DNA of 64,000 bases, taken from the NCBI GenBank assembly GCA_964628465.1, contig CAZVOA010000012.1, forward strand, positions 23,447 to 87,446. The letters run 5' to 3'. The notes beneath the pieces were generated by a model. The model searched no databases. It worked only from the letters and a program-made list of their open reading frames with translations, and was not told the DNA's origin. Both the position numbers and the translations under genes were made by a program. The first letter of the stretch is position 1; every line of letters begins with the position of its first letter. The stretch comes from JAFGPS01 sp964628465. Its GTDB lineage: Bacteria > Planctomycetota > Phycisphaerae > Sedimentisphaerales > Anaerobacaceae. Below are positions 1 through 8,578 of the stretch, in pieces.

Positions 1-14
1 CGTTCGTAAGTTTT

Positions 15-1616
15 TTGCTCTCACGATATGCGACAGGTATGTCGTCTCAGTCTGAATGGAAACCTTTAAGAGCTGGCGGCAGTGCTATGCTGGGCGCATC
101 GTTAATATGTTTTGCTTTAGCAATAGCATTCGCACTGGCTTATCTTTCATCATCACTATTTATTATTCTTGATATTATAACAAAAGTACTTCCCGGATTG
201 ATGATTCTGCTTGGTTCTGAAATAGCGTTAAACCTGGTGATGGATATTTATCGTCCCAGGTTACACGGCCAGTACAGCAGAAGTGCTTTCGACAGCAGGC
301 TTTTGGGGGTTATCAACGAGCCGGGCGGAATACTTAAAAGTGCAGCGGATGCTCTCGATTATCAATTCGGTTTTCAGGTTTCTCAGACATGGTTTTATAA
401 ACTGCTTGAACAGGCCATTGTTCCGTTAATATTATTCGGTATAGTGACATTATATTTATTAAGCTGCTTCGTAGTCGTTAGCCCAGATGAAAAAGCTATA
501 GTGGAATTCTTTGGTAATCCTGTTAACGATTCCAATGACGTAAGGATTATTGGTCCGGGATTGACTTTAAAATGGCCCTGGCCAATCGAGAAGGTTTATA
601 AATATCCTGTCACAAAAATAGCGGAAATCAGTATTGGTTATAAAGAAAGTGCGGCAGAAAGGAAAGAACTCCGACCAAAGTTGTGGGGACAGAAGCATTA
701 CATGGAGGAGTATCAATTACTTGTAGCAAGTGACACAAAGAAAATAGATGCAAACGATACATCTATACCGCCTGTCAATCTTGTTATTGCTGCCGTGCCT
801 GTGCAGTACAGGATTAATGACTTATATGCGTATATTTATAATCATGATAATCCTGAAGCGATGCTCGAATCGATATGTTACCGTGAGCTTACAAAGTATG
901 CCGCCAGTGCAAGACTGGAAACGGAAGACGAATCAAATCCAAAACAAAGTCTTCTTGGAAAAGGTCGTATTGAAGCTGAAACAGTTTTAAAACAAAGGAT
1001 TCAAAAGGCCGCTGATAATGAAAAATTGGGGGTCGAAATAATATTTCTTGGTTTACAGGGCGTGCATCCTCCAGTAGAAGTAGCGAAGGATTATCAGAAT
1101 GTGACAGGCGCAATTCAGGAAAAGCAAAAACTTATTCTTAACGCGGAAACAGAAAAGATCGGGAGATTAACTGAAAGTGCCGGTTCCGTAGAAAAAGCCG
1201 AGCAACTTATAGCTCTCATTAACGAAATCGCAAAAATTGAACGATCAGAGAATCATGATTCGCAAGACCTCGATTCTCTCAGAGATAAATTGGATAATGC
1301 CTTTGAACAGGCGAGCGGAATAACTTTCAAAACTCTCAGTGAAGCTCAAACGTATGCCTTTAATAAAATTATTTTATCCGAAGCGGAAGCCAGAAGATTC
1401 GCCGGACAGCTTAAGGCTTACAGGGCTGCACCTGGAATTTATATGCTTGAACAGCAAATATCCACGTTGGAAAAATCTCTTAAAAGTATTCGTAAATTTG
1501 TAATAATGGCTGATGAAGACAGCAAACAAATTACTGTAATTGATCTTCAAAATAAACTTGACGCATCTGGTTTGATGGAAGTTCAGAATCTTATCAAGGA
1601 AAAAAGCGTACCATGA
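15..1616 (+). CDS. SPFH/HflK-like membrane protein (possibly 5'-partial)
   Basis: This is a band-7/SPFH-superfamily protein of the HflK type, which in other bacteria forms a membrane complex with HflC that surrounds and modulates the FtsH protease. Two hydrophobic segments lie near residues 24-65 and another near 133-153. The last is followed directly by the SPFH start signature VVVSPDEKAIVEFFG and the PGLTLKWPWP motif typical of HflK. A long charged coiled-coil region follows. The reading frame stays open upstream to the window edge, so the TTG at 15 is only the first possible start; an ATG at 39 is also possible, and the gene may begin outside. It overlaps the next gene by 4 bases, which indicates translational coupling. 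The extra N-terminal double membrane segment is longer than in E. coli HflK. The family call is confident; the FtsH partnership is inferred. Confidence 0.85.
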   Translation: MLSRYATGMSSQSEWKPLRAGGSAMLGASLICFALAIAFALAYLSSSLFIILDIITKVLPGLMILLGSEIALNLVMDIYRPRLHGQYSRSAFDSRLLGVINEPGGILKSAADALDYQFGFQVSQTWFYKLLEQAIVPLILFGIVTLYLLSCFVVVSPDEKAIVEFFGNPVNDSNDVRIIGPGLTLKWPWPIEKVYKYPVTKIAEISIGYKESAAERKELRPKLWGQKHYMEEYQLLVASDTKKIDANDTSIPPVNLVIAAVPVQYRINDLYAYIYNHDNPEAMLESICYRELTKYAASARLETEDESNPKQSLLGKGRIEAETVLKQRIQKAADNEKLGVEIIFLGLQGVHPPVEVAKDYQNVTGAIQEKQKLILNAETEKIGRLTESAGSVEKAEQLIALINEIAKIERSENHDSQDLDSLRDKLDNAFEQASGITFKTLSEAQTYAFNKIILSEAEARRFAGQLKAYRAAPGIYMLEQQISTLEKSLKSIRKFVIMADEDSKQITVIDLQNKLDASGLMEVQNLIKEKSVP

Positions 1617-2557
1617 AAAATATAGCGATAACAATCTTTACAATTATAATTATTGCGGCATTAGGTCTTTACCTGGTTTCGTTCCAGGTAAGAGAAACAG
1701 AATCATGTCTTATGATGACTTTTGGAAAGGCGAGCCAGCCGATTACCGAACCAGGTTGGTATTTTAAGTGGCCTTATCCGATTCAAAAGCCTGAGAAATA
1801 TGATTCACGTATGAAGGTTTACGCTCCTGAGACGGAAGAAACCACTACCGCCGGAGGTGAACCGATTATTGTTAATACGTATGTGGCATGGAGAATATCC
1901 GACCCGCTTCTTTATTATAATACCGCGAGCAAAGTGGGAAATTTCGAAGAAGAATTACTTAGAAGTCAGATTCGTAACATACAGAATAGTGTAATAGGGC
2001 GGCATGAATTTTCAGAATTCGTAAATAGTGATGAGACAAAGATAGCCTTCGAATCCATTGAGAAAGAAATGCTCACCGAATTAAGAAACTCTGTTGCCGA
2101 AGCGCGGTATGGAATTGAAATTAAAACGCTCGGGATCAAACAGCTAAAAGTCAGTGAAGACGTTAGCACAAAAGTATTTGACAGGATGAGAGCTGAAAGA
2201 AACCGCAAGGCACAGGATACTATTTCAAAAGGAAATGCCGATGTTCTCAAGATACAGGAAGAAGCAAGAAAAGTAAGTGAACAATTATTAGCCGCCGCGG
2301 AAGCCAGAGCGACAATAAAACGCGGTGAAGGTGACGCCGAAGCTGCAAAGTATTATAGTATCATGCAGGAAGATCCTGATTTTGCTGAATTTCTGATTGC
2401 TATTGAACGGATGCCTGAAATATTATCAGACAGGACAACATTTGTTGTTGATACGACAAAAGAACCTTTCAGCATCTTGTGGGAAAGACCCGATTTAATA
2501 CCGGCGGATCCAAATAAACCTATGGATGTCAATATTCCTGAAACCGTTGAAGAATAA
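1613..2557 (+). CDS. SPFH/HflC-like protein
   Basis: A 314-residue HflC-type SPFH protein. It has an N-terminal signal anchor (residues 3-25), the ESCLMMTFGKASQPITEPGWYFKWPYP core that resembles HflC, a coiled-coil Ala/Glu/Lys region (about 200-255), and an acidic tail. HflC normally pairs with HflK in the inner membrane with the SPFH domain on the periplasmic side. The start overlaps the stop of the upstream HflK-like gene (ATGA), so the two are probably made in fixed ratio. The third SPFH gene starts 9 bases downstream. Length and architecture match the family; the partner protease is not encoded in the window. Confidence 0.88.
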   Translation: MKNIAITIFTIIIIAALGLYLVSFQVRETESCLMMTFGKASQPITEPGWYFKWPYPIQKPEKYDSRMKVYAPETEETTTAGGEPIIVNTYVAWRISDPLLYYNTASKVGNFEEELLRSQIRNIQNSVIGRHEFSEFVNSDETKIAFESIEKEMLTELRNSVAEARYGIEIKTLGIKQLKVSEDVSTKVFDRMRAERNRKAQDTISKGNADVLKIQEEARKVSEQLLAAAEARATIKRGEGDAEAAKYYSIMQEDPDFAEFLIAIERMPEILSDRTTFVVDTTKEPFSILWERPDLIPADPNKPMDVNIPETVEE

Positions 2558-2565
2558 AAAATATT

Positions 2566-3852
2566 ATGTCAAAAAAAGAAGATAATATCGAATTAAACGA
2601 ATTGGCAAAGCCGAAATCAAATTCTTCAGAATTTGATACAGCGGGGAAAAGTCTTACAGAAGCGCTTGAAGTAAGTTTTGTCATCCTCAAGATAATAATG
2701 ATTATTCTTGTTATAGCTTTTTTGGCTTCCGGTTTTAAAACCGTGAACCCTGATGAAAAAGCCTTGGTGTTGAGGTTCGGGAAAATCAGGGGTACAGGAC
2801 AAGACCGTGTTCTTACCAATGAGGGATCACCTTACTGGATATTACCCTATCCAATTGATGAAATGGTCAAAATTCCCTCTGAAAGGACAGATAAATTAGA
2901 AATAGAGAGCTTCTGGTATTATATGTCAGAGCAGGAAAAACTTACGGGTAATGCTGCTGCAATAGATGAAAATAAGCCATTGCTTCCTGTTCGTGACGGG
3001 TATTGTTTGACACGAAGTGAGAAACGTGAAGATTCAGATGCCAAAGGTAATGACTATAATCTGGTTCATACCAGGTGGGTGATTAATTATCAGATTATAA
3101 ATCCTGAACTCTTTTTTACTAATGTTCAGATTCCAGAGAAAAAAGTCAGTGATATTAATCAGGATGTTTTTAGAGAAGGGCTGGAACCCATTTTACGCAA
3201 TGTGCTTGAGGATGTCGTTGTTACTACAATGGTTAAATATACTATTGATGAGGCAATCACAAGCCAGTACGCGATTCGTACAGATGTAAAAGAAAAGCTT
3301 CAGGAAAAGCTTAATGACATAGGCTGTGGAGTATTAATTAAAACAGTGCAGCTTGACAAGGCAGAAGTCCCGCGGCAGGTCAAGAAAGCCTTTGATCTTT
3401 CCATGGAAGCAAGTCAAAACAGGAGTAAGGCAATTACCGATGCCGAACGTGAAAAGACGAATTTACTTAACCAGACAGCCGGGCCTGTAGCTATACAATT
3501 ATATAAAGCCTTGAATGATAAAACAACAAGCGATGAAGAATTAGAGGCTTTGTGGTCGCAGCTTAAAGGCAAAGCGAAAGAAAAACTCTCTGACTCTGAA
3601 ATATACGCTACCAGGGTAGCGAGGAACGCCGAAGCAAGCGCAAATTACCTTAAAAATCTGCTCCCGGAATACAGGAAGAATCCACAGATTGTTATATCAA
3701 AGCTTTATTATGATATGTTGCAGAAAGTTTACCGGAATGCAGATGAAATAATGGCAATAAACAATAAACCGGGTTCTTCCGGCTCAGAAATGTGGATTCT
3801 TCTCAATAGAGATACTACATTAAAACCAAAAGATAACTCGACAAAGAATTAA
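2566..3852 (+). CDS. third SPFH-domain (HflK/HflC-like) protein
   Basis: A 428-residue SPFH protein with a cytoplasmic N terminus, one membrane segment (about 39-58), and then the signature KTVNPDEKALVLRFGKIRG. The N-terminal part resembles HflK more than HflC, but an insert follows the beta-strand region (about 105-165). The C-terminal half is helical and rich in Lys/Glu/Ala. It lies 9 bases after the HflC-like gene, completing a three-gene run of paralogues that probably co-assemble. E. coli has only the HflK-HflC pair, so the third subunit is a notable deviation. The gap of 56 bases to the metal ATPase gene contains no obvious terminator, so read-through is likely. Confidence 0.83.
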   Translation: MSKKEDNIELNELAKPKSNSSEFDTAGKSLTEALEVSFVILKIIMIILVIAFLASGFKTVNPDEKALVLRFGKIRGTGQDRVLTNEGSPYWILPYPIDEMVKIPSERTDKLEIESFWYYMSEQEKLTGNAAAIDENKPLLPVRDGYCLTRSEKREDSDAKGNDYNLVHTRWVINYQIINPELFFTNVQIPEKKVSDINQDVFREGLEPILRNVLEDVVVTTMVKYTIDEAITSQYAIRTDVKEKLQEKLNDIGCGVLIKTVQLDKAEVPRQVKKAFDLSMEASQNRSKAITDAEREKTNLLNQTAGPVAIQLYKALNDKTTSDEELEALWSQLKGKAKEKLSDSEIYATRVARNAEASANYLKNLLPEYRKNPQIVISKLYYDMLQKVYRNADEIMAINNKPGSSGSEMWILLNRDTTLKPKDNSTKN

Positions 3853-3908
3853 TACTAATAAATAGTGATTATTATTCGCGGAATAATACGCGGATAAGAG
3901 ACAAAATT

Positions 3909-5834
3909 ATGGCACATGAACATTTGCATCTAAAAGATGATGTTGCTCACGAGCATACCCACGGCAAGCAGGTTCGGGTAAGCATAGCTTTACTTGCGAC
4001 TTTGGCCGGTGGAGTATTATTATTAAACTATTATGCCGCTGGATTGATTTACGGCAAAGGCTCTTTCCATGCCGAGCTGATGGCTATGCTTGGCGCGATT
4101 TTGCTTGGCGCTCCTATTATCTTCCATGCGATTAAATGTATGCTTCACAGGCATGCTCATATGGACGAGTTGGTAGCTTTGGCGATTCTTGCTGCTTTTG
4201 TATCCGGTGAATATGTTACCGCCGGTGTCGTGGCGTTCTTTATGCTCTTAAGCGAATTAATAGAAACTCGCACCGCTCTCGGCGCGCGTGCTTCTATAGA
4301 ATCGCTTATAAAACTCACGCCGACCAAAGCGAATCTTATCGAAAAAAATGGAACAGAGATTGAAGTTAAAGTCAGTAATCTTAAAGCCGGAGATATTGTC
4401 CGGGTTCGTCCGGGTGATAATATTCCCGCTGACGGGGAAATCGTTGACGGTATCAGTTCAGTAAATGAAGCGACTATTACAGGTGAATCGCTGCCGGTTG
4501 ATAAAGTACCAGGAATGCAGGTTTTTGCCGGTACAAGTAATTTAACCGGTGTACTTAATCTTACTGTAACAAAAGCAGGTATGGATACAACACTTGGCAA
4601 GGTGCAGTCTTTGATTATGCAGGCTGAGCAGACGAAGATTCCTATTATGAGGATTATCGACCGTTACGCCAAGTGGTACACTCCGACGATTTTAATGATT
4701 GCTTTTATAGTATTGTTTTTTACACGTGACATAAACAGATGGATTACGATTCTTGTTGTTTCATGTCCATGTGCTTTGATTTTGGCGACTCCGACTGCGA
4801 TGGTAGCGGCGATTTCAGCCTCCGCCCGTCTTGGAATCTTAATAAAAAATGTTGCCGACCTTGAAATAGCCGGACGAATTACCGCACTGGTTTTTGATAA
4901 AACTGGTACTGTAACGACAGGAAGATTATATGTAACGAAGCTCACTCCGGCACAGGGTGTCGAGCCTTCTGAATTGTTATCTTTTGCCGCGTCCGCCGAA
5001 CAGATGAGTAAGCATCCCGCAGCGAGAGCATTACAGGAAATCGCGAAAGAAGCAAAGCTATCTCTGCTTTCTCCTGAACATTTCATGGAAACACCAGGCA
5101 AAGGTGTAACCGCGATTGTCAACTCAGCAAAAATTATGGTCGGTCGAGAGACATTTCTAAAAGAAAATCAGATTGACATGAATAATGTATCTGATCCGGC
5201 ATTACATGAAGAACAGGGATTCAGTACGCTTTATGTCGCGAAAGGCTCTAAATGTATCGGCTGGATCGGTATGCAGGATAAAACCAGGCCTGAAGCGGCC
5301 CAAGCGGTGAAGGATTTATTGGATATTGGTGTCAAGAGAGTAACGATGCTCACCGGCGACCGCAACGAAGTCGCACGTCGAGTAGCCGCTGAACTCGCAT
5401 GTACTGATTTTAAGGCAAATTGTTTGCCGCAGGATAAACTTGCTATAGTTGAAAAACTGAAAAAAGACGGTCATACTGTAGTTGTTGTCGGTGATGGAAT
5501 CAATGATGCCCCGGCTTTAGCCGCCGGTCATTTGGGTATAGCAATGGGTGCTGCCGGTAGTGACGTTGCGATAAATTCAGCTTCCATAGCATTAATGAAC
5601 GATGATTTGAAACGATTGCCTTTCCTTGTGAAATTGTCGCAAAAGACGAGCAAAGTAATCTTTCAGAATCTCGGATTTGGAGTATTATTTATTCTTATTG
5701 GTATTTCAGCCGGTGCCGCCGCATGGCTTCCCGCTGTTTACGCCGCTGTTTTGCATTTTGTCGGTTCTTTAGTGGTTGTGTTTAATAGCGCAAGACTTGT
5801 TCGATTTGGTGAAGAACTCGATCACGAACATTGA
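3909..5834 (+). CDS. P1B-type heavy-metal-translocating ATPase
   Basis: A metal-exporting P-type ATPase of 641 residues. Visible in order: a His-rich N terminus (HEHLHLKDDVAHEHTHGK, residues 3-19) in place of an HMA domain; membrane helices; actuator motif TGES (191-194); the metal-site CPC (286-288) in the membrane; phosphorylation motif DKTGT (330-334); the HP dipeptide characteristic of P1B pumps (SKHPA, near 370); and the hinge GDGINDAPAL near 530. The last helix reads AVLHFVGSLVVVFNSARL, with His where ZntA/CadA pumps carry Asp. Metal specificity (Zn/Cd, Cu or Co) therefore cannot be assigned. The His-rich N terminus suggests soft or intermediate metals such as Zn. It sits between the SPFH trio and an ABC exporter. 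Confidence 0.9.
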   Translation: MAHEHLHLKDDVAHEHTHGKQVRVSIALLATLAGGVLLLNYYAAGLIYGKGSFHAELMAMLGAILLGAPIIFHAIKCMLHRHAHMDELVALAILAAFVSGEYVTAGVVAFFMLLSELIETRTALGARASIESLIKLTPTKANLIEKNGTEIEVKVSNLKAGDIVRVRPGDNIPADGEIVDGISSVNEATITGESLPVDKVPGMQVFAGTSNLTGVLNLTVTKAGMDTTLGKVQSLIMQAEQTKIPIMRIIDRYAKWYTPTILMIAFIVLFFTRDINRWITILVVSCPCALILATPTAMVAAISASARLGILIKNVADLEIAGRITALVFDKTGTVTTGRLYVTKLTPAQGVEPSELLSFAASAEQMSKHPAARALQEIAKEAKLSLLSPEHFMETPGKGVTAIVNSAKIMVGRETFLKENQIDMNNVSDPALHEEQGFSTLYVAKGSKCIGWIGMQDKTRPEAAQAVKDLLDIGVKRVTMLTGDRNEVARRVAAELACTDFKANCLPQDKLAIVEKLKKDGHTVVVVGDGINDAPALAAGHLGIAMGAAGSDVAINSASIALMNDDLKRLPFLVKLSQKTSKVIFQNLGFGVLFILIGISAGAAAWLPAVYAAVLHFVGSLVVVFNSARLVRFGEELDHEH

Positions 5835-5876
5835 TTGTCACTACTGAGCGTGTGGAGAAACACGAGTTAAAATAAT

Positions 5877-7115
5877 ATGAATTACGCAGTTGAAACTTTT
5901 GCATTAACCAAGATTTTTTCGGATTGGTGGGGACGTTCTAAAGTTTATGCCGTCGATAATCTTAATTTGCAGATTAAGACCAATGAAGTATATGGTCTGC
6001 TTGGTCCAAACGGCTCAGGAAAAACCACGACTATAAAAATGCTTCTTGGTTTACTTCATCCGACCAAAGGCAAATGTCTTATGCTTGGCGGGCAGGGTTC
6101 GGACCCGAAAATCAACGCGAGAATTGGTTTTTTACCTGAAGAATCATATCTATATCGTTATCTTAACGCCAGGGAGACACTCGATTTTTACGGAAGATTA
6201 TTTAAATTACCTTCTAGGATACGCAAAGCTCGTATAGAAGCTCTCCTTGATATGGTAGGTCTCAAAGCTGTCGCGAACAGGTCTGTTGGTACATATTCCA
6301 AAGGTATGGCCAGAAGAATAGGTCTGGCACAGGCGTTGATAAATGATCCTGAGTTTTTGATATTGGATGAACCAACTACTGGTCTCGATCCAATAGGAAC
6401 AAGGCAGATTAAAGATTTGATTGTCAAACTTGCTGAAAGAGGAAAAACAATTCTGCTTTGTTCGCATTTGCTTGCGGATGTCGAAGATGTATGTGACAGA
6501 ATCGCGATTCTGTACGGCGGAAAAATTCAGACACAGGGACAGGTCAGGGACCTTCTGCAGCAGACCAATAAAAGGCAAATAATAACTGATGTAATCAGTG
6601 ATTCTACGGTAGAGAAAATAAAAAATCTGGTTCACGCCGAAAATGCCGAATGCGAAGTTACTTCACCTATGGACAGGCTCGAAACGTTTTTTATCCGAAC
6701 AGTAGAAGCCGCTCAAAGACAGGCATTATCAACCAGTGGTGCTGTCAGCACGACTAAGATAAGTGATTTCCTCGGAAAAGAAACTAAGGTGGATAGTATT
6801 CTTGATAAACTTGTTTCTTCAAAACTTGAACCGGAAATACCGGAACAGGTTATCACAACTGAGCAAGTGGAATTGAATACATCAGAAACCAGTGAACCTG
6901 ACAAACAGTTGCTTTCTGAACTGACAGGCTCAAACAAAGTTGAAAAGACTTTAAACGAAGAACTCACTGAAAAAATCGAATTAAAAGAATCTCAACAAGT
7001 TGAACAAGTTAATACTGATATACTAAATAGTCTTGTAAATCCGGAATCTGAAAAGAAAAAAGATAATCCGCGGCCAGACGGGCAGTCTCAAACGGGAGGC
7101 AATGGCGATGAATAG
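5877..7115 (+). CDS. ABC transporter ATP-binding protein with acidic C-terminal extension
   Basis: ATPase subunit of an ABC-2-type exporter. The N-terminal 240 residues hold Walker A (GPNGSGKTT, about 43-51), the signature TYSKGMARRIGLAQ, Walker B LILDEPTTGLDP, and the switch histidine in LLCSH. A poorly conserved, Glu/Ser/Lys-rich extension of about 170 residues follows and looks disordered. It is absent from minimal family members. The permease gene overlaps its 3' end, so the two subunits are co-translated. The substrate is unknown. Such pairs in planctomycetes are often annotated as multidrug or NatA-like exporters, but nothing in the sequence fixes that. Confidence 0.9.
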   Translation: MNYAVETFALTKIFSDWWGRSKVYAVDNLNLQIKTNEVYGLLGPNGSGKTTTIKMLLGLLHPTKGKCLMLGGQGSDPKINARIGFLPEESYLYRYLNARETLDFYGRLFKLPSRIRKARIEALLDMVGLKAVANRSVGTYSKGMARRIGLAQALINDPEFLILDEPTTGLDPIGTRQIKDLIVKLAERGKTILLCSHLLADVEDVCDRIAILYGGKIQTQGQVRDLLQQTNKRQIITDVISDSTVEKIKNLVHAENAECEVTSPMDRLETFFIRTVEAAQRQALSTSGAVSTTKISDFLGKETKVDSILDKLVSSKLEPEIPEQVITTEQVELNTSETSEPDKQLLSELTGSNKVEKTLNEELTEKIELKESQQVEQVNTDILNSLVNPESEKKKDNPRPDGQSQTGGNGDE

Positions 7116-8463
7116 CATTTGGGCGGTCGCCAACAATACCATAAAGCAGGCTTTAAGGATGAAAATAGCAGTGGTTTTTATAATAATGCTGCTTGTCCTG
7201 CTGCCGGTGCTTGGTATTTCAACTACAGGGGATGAGACAATAAAAGGACGCCTGCAGACTTTTATTAGTTACGGTTTATCTCTTACCAGTTTTTTATTGT
7301 GCATTCTTACAATTACTATTTCGATTTATACCGTTACCAACGATATTAAGGAAAAACAGATTTTCACCATCGTAACCAAGCCGATTCGGCGATTGGAATT
7401 TCTTACAGGTAAACTTCTCGGTGTTATTCTGCTGAATGTGATTCTTCTGAGTGTGTTTTCGGTTGTTATATATTCTATTACGATTTATATGCCAAAGTTT
7501 TACAAAGCTACAAGCAGTGAAATTGAGCAGATGAATAACGAGTTTTTCACGGCCAGAGCTTCAATACCGGTTCCGATGGCGGATTTTACAGAACAGGCGA
7601 ACGCAAGATATATAAAAATGAAAGAATCAGGTGACATACCTGAAGATATGTCACGTGCTGAAGCCATCAAGGAAATAAATAACATTTACCAGATTCTAAG
7701 CCGCAGCGCGGATGTCGGCAGCACTTTGGAGTGGGAATTTGAGAATGTGAAGCCTCTTGCCGACAGTATATTCATAAGATTCAAATTTGAAGTTTTGCAG
7801 GATACGCCGGATTCCAGGATTTACAGCAGGTGGATTGTCGGCGAGCCGCATTCGGTTAAAACAGGTGAACCCGGTAAAACACCGGTTTATATAAATGACT
7901 TCAGGCATCTGGCGGAAAATTTCTATGAACTTGAAATTCCATCCGAGGTGATTCCAGAAAGCGGAAAATTAGCTGTTGTTTTTTATAACTATCCTTCGAA
8001 TAATACTGTAGTGATTTTCCCAAAGGATGGGATGGAAGTTTTGTTCAAAGCTGAAAGTTTCACTTCCAATTTCATAAAATCTATTTTGATGATTTTATCT
8101 CGTATTATTTTTCTTGGCTGCCTTGGAATATTAGCATCGACTTTCCTGTCATTTCCTGTGGCGATTTTGCTTTGTCTTGTATTATTTGTTACGGCAAGCT
8201 TTAGTGCCTTTTTCCTTGATTCTTTCAATTTCGTAAGTCAGAACGTCGGTTTATTTTATTCATTGACTCTCAAATGGATGATTAGGATTTTACCGGAATT
8301 TGATAAATATAATCCATCAAAATTCCTGATTTCCGCTCGTTTAGTGAGCTGGACCTTTCTTGGTCAATGTATATTTTTTATGGTTTGTATTAAATCTTTG
8401 TTATTATTGGCTCTTGCGTTTCTTATTTTTACTTACAGGGAAATCGCTAAAATTATTGTATAG
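7108..8463 (+). CDS. ABC-2-type transporter permease
   Basis: Membrane subunit for the preceding ATPase: about six hydrophobic segments. Two are N-terminal (residues 13-40 and 57-80), one is near 106-128, and three are in the C-terminal third. A soluble loop of about 190 residues sits between the third and fourth segments, giving an ABC-2 (NatB-like) layout. The start at 7108 is preferred over the in-frame ATG at 7102 because a GGGAGG ribosome-binding sequence lies 8 bases before 7108 but only 3 before 7102. The gene overlaps the ATPase gene by 8 bases. Immediately after its stop lies a heptad-repeat array (see 8464-8578). Confidence 0.85.
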   Translation: MNSIWAVANNTIKQALRMKIAVVFIIMLLVLLPVLGISTTGDETIKGRLQTFISYGLSLTSFLLCILTITISIYTVTNDIKEKQIFTIVTKPIRRLEFLTGKLLGVILLNVILLSVFSVVIYSITIYMPKFYKATSSEIEQMNNEFFTARASIPVPMADFTEQANARYIKMKESGDIPEDMSRAEAIKEINNIYQILSRSADVGSTLEWEFENVKPLADSIFIRFKFEVLQDTPDSRIYSRWIVGEPHSVKTGEPGKTPVYINDFRHLAENFYELEIPSEVIPESGKLAVVFYNYPSNNTVVIFPKDGMEVLFKAESFTSNFIKSILMILSRIIFLGCLGILASTFLSFPVAILLCLVLFVTASFSAFFLDSFNFVSQNVGLFYSLTLKWMIRILPEFDKYNPSKFLISARLVSWTFLGQCIFFMVCIKSLLLLALAFLIFTYREIAKIIV

Positions 8464-8578
8464 AAAGTGACTAAAATGAACTAAAGTTATAAGTTAAAAG
8501 TGAACTAAAGTTAATCCCCAAGGGACCATAAAACTTTAGACACTTTACACTTTAGTCACTTATAACTTGTTATTTCTT
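8464..8578. repeat. inverted pair of 7-bp-periodic arrays (class AAGTGACTAA)
   Basis: The whole gap between two co-directional genes is low-complexity sequence built from degenerate 7-bp units. The left arm (from 8464) uses forms of AGTGACTAAA, ATAAGTTAAA; the right arm (about 8531-8569) uses the complementary ACTTTAG, ACACTTT, AGTCACT, TATAACT. The two arms can pair around a short C/G-containing centre (CCCCAAGGG). The left arm begins at the upstream stop codon and the right arm runs to within about 10 bases of the next start codon. Confidence 0.75.
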
